Source: Chytridium lagenaria (Eukaryota > Chytridiomycota > Chytridiomycetes > Chytridiales > Chytridiaceae). Taken from it: DNA of 64,000 nt. This document shows positions 1 through 12,061 of this stretch, piece after piece (position 1 is the first letter of the stretch; every line of letters begins with the position of its first letter). The position numbers and the translations under genes were made by a program. Below the pieces are notes generated by a model, which saw nothing but the letters and a program-made list of their open reading frames with translations, had not been told where the DNA came from and did no database searches. The stretch lies in the NCBI GenBank assembly GCA_025449115.1, contig JAHLKC010000135.1, positions 50,730-114,729 on the forward strand. Direction: 5' to 3'.

Positions 1-1130
1 GAAAAGGAGGCGGGTGCGACGCCACATGGCAATGTAGTCGCGGGGGGTGACAGAGGGGTTGCGGTTGGGACACCAGGGGTAAAGCGCAGTGTTCATTTCG
101 TGGCCGAGACGGATGTAGACGCGACGATCATCAGATGTGCCTGTTGTTACAAACGTTAAGTTTAGGTTTGATATGATCGAGTGGGTTAAACAAGGGGTCA
201 CTGGTATGCGTTGTGGTCCATCACAATAATGGTGCAGTGCAGTAACCATATATAAATCACAACAATGGTGCAGTGTAGTAACCATATATGGTGCCCTCTT
301 TTAAATAAAAGAAACCGGTGCTCAAAGGATCGGCTAGGAAAGGCAGCATCAACCAAATCCTACCCCTCAACCAAAAAAACGAAACAAACTCTACATCAAC
401 ATACCAGCAACTCCATCAGGACCATCCAAAAACCCCTTCAAATTCCTCGCCCACCTCTTCACAAAATCATCATACCGTCCCATCGCAATATCCACCACAA
501 ACGAGTCCCCCGAAGGCGAATCCGGGTCCCAACAAGCCGGTTGCCAAGTCACCAAAGGAACAGCCCCATGATCCCATATGCTAGGAAGTTTTTGGCGAAA
601 CACAATGTCGTCGAGCCAGGGTTTGGGTTTAAGCGCTTGACACCATCTAATGTTTTTAAATGGGATTGTGTAAGTTGGTGGGGAGGTATGGAGGGGCTCT
701 TACTCTGTGTAGAAGGCGATGACGGCAAAGGGATGGCGTTGGAAGGTTTCGACGGATTCGACGTTGGAGAGGGATTGGTCGTAGGTGGGTTGAGGGCTAA
801 ATGAGGGTTTTAGAAGAGAACACTGATCGAGGCATGCACAGAGTAAGTAAGGGAAGAACGCGGAGGACCCCATGAAAACAACTTGTAAGTGGGAGCAATA
901 GCTGTCTTTATGAAGCCTCGACATTCAAAGAATGGAGTCTCTGGCAAGCCATAATCGGAGGAACCATGGGGGTGTCATCTCCAATACCCCACCTCTATTC
1001 AAAAACAACAAAGAACTCACTAATCATATATCCCAAGCAACGTCTCTCCAGAAACTCGATGCACGAAACACCACAAAGACACAGATACAACGAGCGCAGC
1101 AGCCCATCGTGAGACGCTCACCGTTGACAT
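1..1130 (-). CDS. GH26-like glycoside hydrolase, 3' part cut by window edge
   Basis: Secreted glycoside hydrolase, probably an endo-mannanase-type enzyme acting on plant or fungal wall polysaccharide. The start at 1130 gives a clear signal peptide (residues 1-28, hydrophobic core AAALVVSVSLWCF). An exon at about 391-645 carries the stretch PLVTWQPACWDP and then DDFVKRWARNLKGFL. The exon at the left edge carries RLGHEMNTALYPW followed by DYIAMWRR, which matches the GH26 block in which the Glu of H-E-M-N is the acid/base. Introns separate these exons, one at about 142-395 and one near 640-708. Another exon (about 700-900) is less certain, with shifts of frame. The C-terminal half and nucleophile lie outside the window. 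Family assignment is from motifs only; a neighbouring clan-A family cannot be excluded. Confidence 0.65.
220..290. repeat. Two-copy tandem repeat, 35-36 bp unit
   Basis: The unit at 220-253 (core ATGGTGCAGTGCAGTAACCA) is repeated at 256-290 with two substitutions. It lies in the putative long intron of the GH26-like gene, so it does not affect the protein. It is probably a slippage duplication. Confidence 0.8.
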
Positions 1131-2049
1131 TGCTAAAAGTTGGAAATTCGAATCGAGGATGTGACCCAAGATGGAATGGTGCTGAGACGACTTTATTTTG
1201 GTTTTCGCATCGCTTGTTGTCAAGCTTTTTGAGGGCGGGACTTTATGTCCGAACATGTTTTTTTCATGGCCGAATTAGGTGTTGTTTTGGAGGCTGTCAA
1301 AAGCGACAAGTGTCGCCACCAAAAGCAAAGCTTGAGCAGAGCAAGCAGACAAAAGTGAGGGGGGGGGGGGGGGGGCGGCAGCGGCAGAATTAGTCAACAG
1401 ATGGAAGAGAGGGGCCAGGCTCAGGGCCTCATCGTCGATCGGGAGTGAAGAGTCAAAGTAGATCTTTCAACTTGTAAACTCCGTCTTGAGTGGACATGGT
1501 TTCTTTTAAATATGTAAAAGATGTATTTAAATATCATTACTACTGTTTTTAGCACAGATGAGTATGTATCTAGTTGATGCTGCTGTTTGTTTTAATGAAT
1601 TATTAATATTTATTTATTAGTGTGCATCATCCATCCCTTTTATCATTATCATTTCATCACCATTCACCAGTTAAAGTGAGTGATTCACCCATCCATTAGA
1701 CAATTTGTGAATATACAGTGACATTACCCTTGTTACAATAGAAGAATCTTATCTTTTAGGGTTATTTTTATTTTTATTTTTATTTCCTATTATTATTTAA
1801 TTGATTAATTGATTATTATTTACTGATGATGATGATTATATAATTGATTACTGTTGATGATGATGAATCCATTCCTTATCTTTGTGACTCCCATCTGATG
1901 AAAATAAAGAAAGGGCCTGTTTTTTTTCTTTTTCTTTTCATTCCCACACACACACTACTAATACTGCCTATTACCACACAACCACAGTAACTTATACATC
2001 ATCCATCACATCACATCCATCCATCACACATCCAACCATCCATCCCATC
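1131..2049. other. Intergenic region with G17 tract, divergent promoters
   Basis: No gene is supported here. A run of 17 G lies at 1359-1375, and 1500-1980 is AT-rich with short (TGATGA)n and (TTTA)n stretches. The region separates the divergently transcribed GH26-like gene and the DAHP synthase gene and must hold both promoters. A CA/CCAT-rich stretch at 1945-2045 lies just upstream of the DAHP synthase ATG. Confidence 0.6.
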
Positions 2050-3475
2050 ATGATCTCCACAACCCCCGCATCATCCACAAAGCGTCTCAACCTCAGCGAC
2101 GCTCTCAACGAACTCGACGACCGTCGTATCGCCCGCATCAAGCCTCTCATCCCCCCCAACTCCTCATGGAAGACTACCCCATGAGTGACAGGGCCGCTCT
2201 CACCGTCGCCGCAAGTCGTTTTGCAGCAGAGAGCGTCATCAAGGGTACGGATGATCGTCTTCTCGTCATTGTGGGTCCTTGCTCTATTCATGATGTGAAG
2301 GCGGCGAAAGAATATGCGGCAAAGTTGAAGGCGTATGCTGATACTGCGTCGAATGAGTTGGTGGTGATTATGAGGGTTTACTTTGAGAAGCCTCGCACTA
2401 CTATACTGGGTGGAAGGGGCTTATTAATGATCCTTGTAAGTTGATGGAATGGCATCCCACAGTTCCCATTTGTATTCTTTAGACACTCATAGCTTTTTTT
2501 GAAAATCAAACAGTCATGGACGAAACATTCCAAATCAACAAGGGATTGAAGCTTGCAAGAGGACTTCTCTTGGACCTTAACGAGATGGGTGTCCCTAGCG
2601 GTGTAGAGTTCCTCGACTCTATCAGCCCTCAGTACATTGGTGACTTGGTGTCCTGGGGTGCCATTGGTAAGATTTTTATTCATATAATCAGTACACGCAA
2701 GCTTCAAGTACTTATGTGTTGTGTTTTGTTTTGTTTTTCTTTCTGCGAATAGGCGCCCGCACTGTCGAGAGTCAAGTTCATCGTGAACTCGCATCCGGTC
2801 TTAGTGTCCCCATTGGTAAACTTCACTTTCCATCTTAAATTCCTGTGTCATCTTAACGTTCAATACTCACCTAATTAGGCTTCAAGAATGGAACGGACGG
2901 AAACCTACAGATCGCCATTGACGCCATTAGGGCTGCCAGCAACCCTCACACTTTCCTCAGTGTCACCAAGTAAGCCCCTTGTTATATTTACACTATTTGA
3001 TTTCTCTTCAACACCTAACCTTTCTCTCTCCTCCAGGCAAGGTCTCTCCGCCATTGTCGAAACCCTAGGCAACGAATCCTGCCACGTCATTCTCAGGGGT
3101 GGCAACCACGGCCCCAACTACACCTCCTCCGACATCCAAACCTGCGTGACCCTTCTCCGCAAACACAACCTCACTCCAACCGTCATGGTCGACTGTTCCC
3201 ACGGCAACAGTCAAAAGCAATACAAGCGTCAAATCGACGTCTGTCAAGACCTTTGTGATGAAGAGACGGCTGATAAGGGGGGTGATGATTGAGAGTCATC
3301 TTGTGGAGGGACGACAGGATATTCCGAAGAATGTGGAGGGATCAAGGGGATGACGTATGGACAGAGTGTGACGGATGCTTGTGTGGGGTGGGAGGATACT
3401 GTGTCTATTTTGAATGGATTGAGGGAGGCGGTGAAAGTGAGGAGGTTGAATAAGGCGACTGCGAATAACGCTTGA
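2050..3475 (+). CDS. 3-deoxy-D-arabino-heptulosonate-7-phosphate (DAHP) synthase
   Basis: First enzyme of the shikimate pathway, condensing phosphoenolpyruvate with erythrose 4-phosphate; cytosolic, class I AroG/Aro3/Aro4 family. Exons, by eye: 2050-2435, 2514-2665, about 2753-2815, about 2879-2969 and 3037-3475. Recognisable blocks in order are [92 protein letters not shown] and, in a shifted frame, [10 protein letters not shown] and [11 protein letters not shown]. The length (about 365 aa) fits the family. Frame breaks occur near 2155 (C7 run), near 2402 and near 3270; in an otherwise perfectly conserved enzyme these look like sequencing indels. Whether it is the Phe- or Tyr-sensitive isoform cannot be told by eye. 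Confidence 0.93.
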
Positions 3476-4289
3476 ATATAAACCTTTCTTTTGATGTTTA
3501 ACTTCCTCCCTTTTTCCTTCCAGCTCCCACTCTCCCACTCCTCCCCCTTTTCGTACACCCCATATGCGTATTTGCATCTCTCTCTTTCTATATAATGGTC
3601 GCCCCCCCTCTTCTTGTCCTTTCTGTGTTTAGTATTATTTGTATGATCTGTCTCACACCTCTTTCCTTCATTTTCTTGTCGAGAACCCCTCCTCTTTTCA
3701 TTTTTATAGGGAAACCTCTCGGTTTGTCCCAGTGATGGCATCGTCTCATTACATTTTGACGCAAAAAACAAAATAAAGATTTTTTCTATTATATACCTTG
3801 TCGTCATCGTTTAAAAAAAAAAACAAAAGTTACGATGGTTATTTCTTATTCGCTTCCAAGAGCAAAAGTGTGCCCGCAAGAGCTGTTTCCGCGATAAAGT
3901 GTGCCTCCAAGAGCATTCCGCGAGAAAGTGTATGCCAAGTGTGCCTCCAAGAGCATTCCGCGAGCAAGTGTATGCCTAAACACCATGTATTTCGATTTCC
4001 AAAAAGATACAATAGCAATAAGAGATGGGTGTAAGGAAAGACAGTGGGAAAAAAGGCCAACCAAATCTATATAATGGGGTAGGAAGGGGAGAGAGGGTAT
4101 AAACAAAAAGATAGAAAAAAGTCTAATGCAAACAGAATGTCCCCGCCAAAAAAAAAAACAATCACCAAAGCATGAGATGGACAACAATAAGATGAATAAA
4201 GTATGTAGATAAAATATCTGAATGCACCACCAAAAAAAAAAAAAAAAAGGGACGGCTTTTAACGCATACAAGAAAACCGGGGGAAAAAA
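3476..4289. other. Intergenic region between convergent genes
   Basis: This stretch lies between the 3' ends of the DAHP synthase and coiled-coil genes. It is T-rich and A-rich, with several A10+ runs and a diverged tandem repeat (annotated separately). Open frames here are low-complexity and I see no supported gene. Confidence 0.6.
3867..3978. repeat. Tandem repeat, about 39-bp unit, two near-perfect copies plus one diverged
   Basis: The core GCCTCCAAGAGCATTCCGCG occurs twice, each followed by (A/C)AAGTGTATGCC. A more diverged copy with CCGCAAGAGCTGTTTCCGCG precedes them. It lies between two convergent 3' ends and has no coding support. Confidence 0.8.
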
Positions 4290-7200
4290 AAAAAGAGTAT
4301 GCAATCGTCACTCCCTCCCCACCCCAAACTCCTCTCCACCTCCACTTTCGTATGCTCCTCCTTCACCATCTCCACCCGTCTCTTCTGCTCCCTCAAAAAC
4401 CCGCCTCCCGTTCCCTCACCACAACCTCCTCCCTCAACCTCCCCACCTCCCTTTCAAGCTCCTCCCTCGTCCCCGTCCTCCAACAACCCCAAACTCTCTC
4501 CTCCCCGTTCCGCCGCATCCCTCAACAACCCATCAATCCTCTCCTTCAACTCCCCAACAAACCCTTCCTCCCCACGTTCCTCACATCTCATCCGTCGAAT
4601 CTCGGCTCGCGCAGTGGAAAGCTGCATCATCAAGTCCCGGATCCGTGTCTCCTTGGTCTCAGCCAACTTGACGGTCTCAGAGTACGCGTGGGAGAGGAGT
4701 CCAAGTTCTTGTCGAACGGATGGGAGGCTTTGACGACGTGGTCGAACGTCCATGGAAAGAGTCTCGGATGAGGATGAAGTGGAAAGCGGCATCATTCCAT
4801 CCCCCTTCTTCATCCTCAACACCAATGCTTCTGCTTCGACACGTCTCGCACGTTCATGTCCAAGCTTATTCAACACAGATGCACTTCTCGCCCGTTCCTC
4901 CTTCAACTCCCTCATCAAAAACTGCGTCCTCCCCCGTTCCTCGATCAACTCTGTCCCCTCCTTTAATACCTTAACCATCTCCTCCGCCCTCTCCCTCCGC
5001 GCTCTCTCCTCCTCAACCCGTCTCTCAACCTCCTTCAAATCCCGTTCCCTCGCCAACTCCGCCTCCTTACAAGCCCGATCAGCATCAATCAACATCCTCG
5101 AAACCTCATCCAACGCCTTCTTTTGCGCAGAAATCTCTTTATCCCGTTTCATCACCGCCTCTCGGTACTCCTCCTCCCCTTCTTCAACTCCCCTTCAAAC
5201 CCCCGAATCCGCGCCTCACTGATCCGCGTCGCCATCTTCGCATCCTCAAGCGCCTTCACCGCCTTTTTCAACTCCATCTCCATCGCTTGAACCTTCCTCG
5301 TCTCCCCATGTCCCCGTTCAGAAACCTCCAGAATCTCCTTCCTCAACTTCTCCATCTCCTCCTCATGTTCCCCAACCCCTCCCATCCATCAAAACCTGTC
5401 GCTCAATCTCCTCCTTGGCTTTCACCAACTCCCCAACCCGTTCCTCCAACTCTGCAATCCTCCCAGCAGCCTCCCCAGCACTCCCTCTAACCCCTCAACC
5501 TGTCTCACAGCAGCCTCCCTCACCTCCTCCAACTGTCGTTCCGCCATCTCCGCCGCCTCCTCCGCATCATGACATCTCTCCCTATACTCCCCCATCATCT
5601 CCTCCATCTCCACAAGATCATACTTGAGCTGTCCAATCTCACACTTCTGTCGTTCATCATCCCCTTCCGTTCCTCCTCCAACTCCTCCATCCGTCCCCTC
5701 AACACCTCCATCTCAACAACCATCCCAGAAACCCTCTCCTCCGCCTCCCTTTTCAAATCCATCACCTCCGCTTTAGCCTGCGCAATCCTCACCTCACTCA
5801 TATTCCTCTCCCCACCCCTCATCTCCTCTCCTCCTCCAACGACTCCCCCAACTCCTCAATCCGTCTCTCCATCCCCGCAACAGTGTCCTCCATCCTCTTC
5901 CTCTCCACCTCCTGCTCCTCCTCAACCCTCCTCAAAGCCTCAACCCGTCTTCCCAACTCCGCTTCAACCCTATCCAACCGTCTCCCAGCCTCCCTCACCT
6001 CCCTCTCCTTCTCCGCCAACAACTTTGCAGCATCCCCAAGCCGTCCCTCATCTCATCCCGCTCCCCACAAACCTCCCTCTCCCTCTCCTCCAACTCCCTA
6101 ATCCTCTCCCACCCCTCCTCAACCTCCTCTTTCGCCGCCATCATCGCCCGATTCAACATATCCACTTGCGTCGACAACCCCTCCTCTCTCGCACACACAC
6201 CCTCAAGTTTCCGCTTGCTTCCGTTCAAGCACCTCAAGCGCGCTGTCGAGATGATCAGAAAGCGTCTTGATCTGATCAGATTGCGTGGAAAGCGCCTTCT
6301 CATGATCACGTTGCATCCTTGCCGCAGATGCCTTCAACCCATCAATAATCTCCCTGTATTCAACAGATTCCGCGCCTTGCACCGATTCAAGATGTTGAAG
6401 ACGCGTGTGGAGGTCTTGACGGGTTGCTGTGAGCTCATCAGCGATTCCACGGAGTCTTAAAGCCTCATCCTCGGCCGCCTTTTTCTCAATAGAGGCCGTA
6501 TGAAGGTTATTGAGGATGGTTTCATGGTCCATCTGTAAAACCTTGAACCGGTCCATCACGTCCCTCATCTTCTCAGTTTCGCTTTTTAGCCGCGCTTCCA
6601 TGGCTTCCCTGTCCCCTATCACGGCTTGACGTTCCCGCTCAACCGTCTCCAGTTTTCATGAAGATCACGTAACTCTTTAATGTCTTTTTCACGCTCAATA
6701 CGTAGAGCCGATAAGGTTTTAGCGAGCCCATCAAGCCTTACTTCCGCCTCCGCCTTCTCCCTCGCCATCAATTCCTCCCTCCGTTCCATCTCCCTCATCT
6801 CCCCCAAAACCTTTTCCTCGCGTCTCCTTCCCTCCTCGCGCACCCCATCAACAGCCCCCTCAAGCTTCCCGAACCCTACTCCGAATCTTCTCCTTCTCAA
6901 CCTCCACCTCCGCAATCCCCTTTTCAAGCCTCTCCCGCTCTTCCAGGAGATGAGTGACTTGGGGTTTTCAGATTATCAACGATCCCGAGAAGGTCGTCAC
7001 GTTCGCGAAGGAGGACGTCGAGGTGAGCTGTGCGCTTGGGATTCGAGATTGCGGATCTTTGTGGATTGTTTTTCGAGGTCGTCGATTCTGCGTTGGAGGG
7101 AGGTGGTGCGGGAAGCCTTTTCGTGAAGGGATAAAGAGGATTTCTCGGTTTTTTCGAGCTGTGGGAGTGGGATGAAGTGTTGAATATAAGGATGCGGGTA

Positions 7201-8066
7201 GGGGCCGATAGAATATGAAAGAGACTTACGTTTGCTCGTAAAAGAGTTTGACGGTGCATGAGTTCGCTGACTTCTCGTTCTCTTGATGCGGCGAGGGCTG
7301 CAAACGAGTTTTTTTCTTTGATGGAGTTTTGGAGAAGCGCATCAAGGCGAGAGATCCTTTCCTCCAGGATTTGAATGGTGCGTTCATGTGAGAAAACGGT
7401 CCGTTCGTATTGATCTTGCCATCGAGCCGCCTAGAATGATAAAGTGAGAGGTGAGTAAGGACAGCCGGAGTCCAGATAAATGATATGGATATATGGGATC
7501 ATCTTCATGCGAAAGAGATTTAAATGAGGAGACAGAGATGATGGGATCATGCAATATCCAAGAGTAATGGCAGTATAGGCGATGGCTTACCTCCTTTTTC
7601 CATTTGAACGACTCATCCACTTTTCCCCTAACAGGTGTAGATGCGCGATGCATCCCAGCCATCATTCCTCTCGAATAACTCCCACTAGCCTGTGTCGACG
7701 TTGATATCACACTCGCATTATCATCATCCGAGGCAGGTGGACCGTCAACTGCCATGCATGCAAGGGCGGAGAAGCAAAATAAAAATCGGGTGAGTCTTCC
7801 AAAATACCATGCATAGGAATAATATACATACCACTTTGAGTCCTGTATGCTCGGAGTGATTTGTATGAGGATGGAGAGGTGATGCCTTGAAAGGACCTTG
7901 TTCTGGACATGGATGGTGAAGCGGGAGTTGAGAGGTTTTGTTTCGCCTTTGACGGTGACAACATGGCTGATGAGGATGATGAGGATGATGGGTGATGAGG
8001 ACGAGAAGGGTCGTCGGTGACGGATACTGCAGTAGATGTTGATGGCGATGTAGATGCTGCTGGCAT
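4290..8066 (-). CDS. Long coiled-coil protein, unrecognised
   Basis: The first ATG of the open frame is at 8066. The N-terminus (about 8066-7580) is Ser/Thr/Pro-rich with a segment LSPSKAKQNLSTPASPSMSR. From about 7430 to 4300 the protein is almost continuously charged heptad-type sequence (for example LEERISRLDALLQNSIKEK, and KALSTQSDQIKTLSDHLDSA at about 6250-6320). There are short introns near 7165-7230 and 7435-7590. Total coding is about 1,100 aa. It resembles centrosomal, rootlet or golgin-type rods, but nothing specific can be named. The frame switches at least ten times (for example near 6620, 6200, 5820, 5590, 5390 and 5155), each by one or two bases in a continuing coiled coil, which fits indel error. 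The 3' end is uncertain by about 50 bp. Confidence 0.75.
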
Positions 8067-8393
8067 CTCTTGGAACAATGGCAGCGAGTTAGCGCTGTCT
8101 CTGTTTCAAGGATCAGGAAAGGGATTGCGGCGCAACGGTTGAAAAAATTCTTCCAATGGGTTGTTTTCTTGACAAATCCAACGGTTGAACCCACAACCAA
8201 GTTCTAAGGATGCTGGACGCGATAAGCGGCGACAACAGATATTCATCACTAGAGAAACATGCAATACTGAAGATAGATACATGCGTATTTTGATAGAAAA
8301 AGGGGGAGGAACGGGAAGGAATGGAGTTGGGGATGGAGAATAAGATACGTGCTCTGGTTGGATTCAAGCTAGACACACCCATCCACCTCACTT

Positions 8394-8564
8394 TTATTCT
8401 TCCTTATCAGAAACGGCCTCAACAGGCAGCTCGTCCAGTTTAGTAAACTTATCAAACCATATAGGATTACCGTCTTGATTTCCTGTGAATTTGGGTAAGA
8501 TGGACGATCCGAACATCTCCTTCACGCCGGATCGGAACCAATTTAGTGGAACCTGCATGCCCAT
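8394..8564 (-). CDS. Small ORF, 56 aa, unrecognised
   Basis: A clean small ORF on the minus strand with balanced composition, including VPLNWFRSGVKEMFGSSILP and an acidic tail ending SDKEE. A GGTAAGT donor-like site lies just upstream (8571-8577) and an acceptor-like GCATGCAG covers its first codons. An alternative 5' exon starting at 8587 (M-T-V-E) would splice in frame through a 22-nt intron, and that ATG would overlap the ATG of the divergent neighbour. Composition suggests a small mitochondrial-type protein, but I do not recognise the family. It is the only supported frame in the gap between the coiled-coil gene and the cNMP-binding gene. Confidence 0.4.
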   Translation of the reverse strand: MGMQVPLNWFRSGVKEMFGSSILPKFTGNQDGNPIWFDKFTKLDELPVEAVSDKEE

Positions 8565-8585
8565 CCCCACTTACCTTCCACCGTC

Positions 8586-11500
8586 ATGCACTCGAAGGAG
8601 GGCCAGGGGAAGGATGATAACATCCCGACTGTCGTGAGAAGACCTCAAACAGCGAGGACGGTCTTGCTTCCTGCTTCAATCTCTAGACCGTCAACTTGCA
8701 AAGGAAGGGAATCTCAGTCTCGTCCAAGAACGGCAGCTTCAGCCTCCACGAACCGTACGTCAGTTAACGAGTCGTCTTTTACTCCACAACCAATTCGAGG
8801 TGTCACTTCGTGTAAAAAAGGGTCTTCCCTGCCAACGTCTACTTGCTTAAACCCGAGACATACTTATTTCAAGGCTTCTCTCGTCCCCAAACAGCGCCCG
8901 CATCTGGGCGTGCAACAAATCGTTCAGATTCTGCTGCGACGAGGAGAAATGGGGAAGCGGTGGATGTTGTGTATGCTAAAAAGGTTCGAGGAATTCTAGA
9001 GGACGTTGTGTCAAGGCGAGAACGGACAGAGAGGATAGCTGGCTTGAACGGGCGACGGCTCTTGATATCCTTATTAAAGACGCGCAGAATCGTGATGCGC
9101 TCAAACGGCAAGGATCTGCAAACATGCCGAAGCCGGTGCGGGCTAAATCGGCGGGAATGTGGGCAAAGTCGCTCACTGTAGCTATTCCGCCTTTGGAGAC
9201 GATAGCGCGGATGTTGAGATACCACCGACAGCGAGACCTGTGACAGCAAAGGATTTACGCCAAAGCCTCCAAAGTTGGCACCGACAGCGAGATGCCAGTC
9301 TGCTTTTGTGAGAAGAACTTGTGGCAGAGTGATCCGTCGATTGATCATCGATACCCACAATCTCGATGATAGACTTCTTGGGAATTTTGCAGAGACAAAG
9401 AAAGTAACGGAATTGATGAGGGTTAATGTCGAGAAGCTCTACACTCTGACTCGCCGGTTCCTTAAGAAATATGAGATTGAGGATGAGACGTATAAGTTGT
9501 TGAACGCCAAGCACGATGTTCGAATGTCAACAGCTGTTCAAGACACGCAGAATAAGGCAGAAAATGATGGTGGAGGGAAAAAAGCGCGGTTTGAGAAGCA
9601 ATCCGAAATCTCCATGAAATATTCATGTGGATGATTCGGGTTGTATAGACCTCGACAACCACATGATGTCGCACGGTTTAACCAAATGACACACTCACGG
9701 TCTCAGTCCCAAACGCGCTCAAAACATCCTCAAGGCTTCCAATGGTGACGGATACGTTTGATCGACTGATTTGGAATCCCGGAGATATGGGGAATGAGGA
9801 GCAAGATATACCTGACGATTGGAATTACCTTCCGGCTAGTGATGAAAAGTCGTCTGGGAGGGCTACTGTTGGTGTTTATTTTGCGCATCGACTTCCTGCT
9901 TTGGATGATGTGAGGGGAAGGGGTGGGGAGCTGAGACGTATTATGTCAGCTCTTCGACGGAAAAAGAGAGTGGGACCGCCATTAGACTCGTACTACCAGC
10001 CGTCTGGGTTGACCCATGAGGAACTTGCCCGTGTCCGAGAGTACGTAGGGAAGGTTGCCCACCAACGTCGTATTCTCAATGAAGACGAACAAGGATTTGG
10101 AACTCTTACCACGCTATCGTTGAGAGATTGGGAACGTACCAACGAAGGGAGAGATCCTATATGGAATCCCCGAACCTTTTCAGTGAGTCGATTTATCACA
10201 GACTACGTATCCATGTACTGGAAAATGTACGGTTATGACTCAATGGAGGACACGATTGATGCCTTTGAGATTGTACAGCGACAACAGCTCACGGAGATGA
10301 CGGAAAAATTAGAACAAGAAAAGGCCGCAGCAAAAGAAGCCAAACACGTCAATCTAGAATTTGACGGTGAAGACAAGGACGGAAAGCAGACTGATTCCAG
10401 CAAGTTGCCTCGCTCAAGAGCTGCAAGGTACAAGTTTATTTCTGAGTGAGCCTCACATTTTTAAACAGCGTCATTAAACCAAAACGTCAAGCCTCTACTT
10501 TCCGTGGATCTCGATTTAACCTCTCCTCCTCCCGTAAAGCGTCAACTTCATCCCTCTACCAACTTAACAAGAAAAAATCCTACGACGTCACTCGTCGTTC
10601 CGCCATCCTCACTGGTGACGACAATGTCCTACATCGGGCTTCTGAAATTCAAGCAGCTCCTTTAACGGATCCATGGAGATATCATCACAGCGATTGCGTG
10701 AATATTTTAAAAAAACCGGGATGGCAGAGAACGTCGGAGGAGATTCGGGTTGTGGCAAAGATCATGAGGAATCTGAGTGCGTTTAGGGGATATAGCGATT
10801 TCATTATTGGACAAGTGAGTGGGTCACTGAGGTATCAATATGTGGATGCGAATAGAGTGATCATAAAGCAAGGTGTGTTTCGTACCAATTCCTGAGGTAC
10901 ACGATTGATGTTGTTTATAACAGGCGATGTGGCATCGGCTTGGTACATCATTTTGAGCGGGTCTGAAACGTGCAGGTCTCCAGTACAGGAAGAATTGAGG
11001 ACAGCATCAACGTTAAAACCTTATACAACAGGGTTAGTATCAGTTCCCCATGTAGGAGACTAACCACCCCCATAGAGAGAGTTTTGGAGACATTGCGCTT
11101 GTGAACAACGAAACCCGTGCCGCAACCGTCGTTACTGTGGACCCTTGTGAACTCGTCAAGATTGAGAAATCCGAATACGATCGTGTCCTCAAATTCATCC
11201 ATGAGAAAGAAAAGACAGCGATGGTAAATTTCCTGCGATTCCTGGATATGTTTGAAGACTGGAAGTATAGTCAACTTCGGACTATTGCGCAAACCATGAA
11301 TTTTAGACGGATATTACCTGGAGCTTTGATCATAGAAGAAGGTGAGACGGAACTATTAGCTAAGCATTCTAAAGCGAGGAACCAGGAAAACATTGCTCCG
11401 AATTCATGTTGATCAGAGAAGCGTTGTCGCCGTTTTCAAAAACATTGGCACGTCCGGGCGGCGACGTGAAATTAAAGTCGCTGTTTATGGGCCTGGAGAC

Positions 11501-11940
11501 TATGTTTGCGAAGAAGGTGTATTATTTGACAGTTCTTCAGACCAACGCTCCCGCTTCACACTGAGAGCCGGTGAACGCCGTGACGAGATAGCATTCGAGA
11601 AATCGCACGGGGCTGGAATGTTGTATGATCAGATTGAGGGGAAGAAAACAGTGAAACTTCCGACACATCGAAGTCGGAATCCAGGAGTGACCTTGGCGGT
11701 GATTGACGCATTTGATGCCAAAAACAAATTTGGACATATCGTGTCCGCACATCCGAATTTAGAGATTAACGAGAAGGGCATTAAGAATATGCAAAAGAAT
11801 GAGGCGTTGATGACGAGATGGAGAAAGTATCGGAAGACGCATGTGTCAAAGATATTGAGGAACGGAGGGGGAATATGGATGTGAGTTTGGAGAAGGAGGT
11901 GATTACCTGGTATGAGAGGACTTTAGCAAAGCCGGCATGA
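8586..11940 (+). CDS. Cyclic-nucleotide-binding-domain protein (CNBD2-like)
   Basis: Long protein (about 950 aa in several exons and frames). The N-terminal 100 residues are basic and disordered (RRPQTARTVLLPASISRPST and similar). A middle part holds a helical region (TKKVTELMRVNVEKLYTLTR, about 9400) and a conserved-looking segment at 9742-10449. A canonical cNMP-binding fold follows: VIIKQGDVASAWYIILSG at about 10850-10960, then FGDIALVNNETRAATVVTV at about 11080-11140, matching the E/D-I-A-L-x(4)-R-A-A-T phosphate-binding cassette. A second, weaker half-domain carries VAVYGPGDYVCEEGVLFD at about 11480-11530. CNBD2-type proteins are tied to sperm and flagella in animals; a role in a zoospore is inference. 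Introns near 10446-10468 and 10871-10923; frame breaks near 9010-9270, 9640-9740, 11350-11400 and 11880. Confidence 0.7.
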
Positions 11941-12061
11941 AATACGATGGGTTTTTTTAATAAAGTATCATGATAAGAATAATGCTTTTGTTTATCCTAA
12001 TTCCTGACGCGTGTGCGCGTTTTTAAAGGACCCTTTTCTACCATCACGCGACTGGCATGTG

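Noticed and set aside
4222..6101. Ser/Pro-rich open frames on the plus strand
   Set aside because: They are antisense to the coiled-coil gene; Glu/Arg codons on the minus strand read as Ser/Pro/Leu on the plus strand. No domain or start context.
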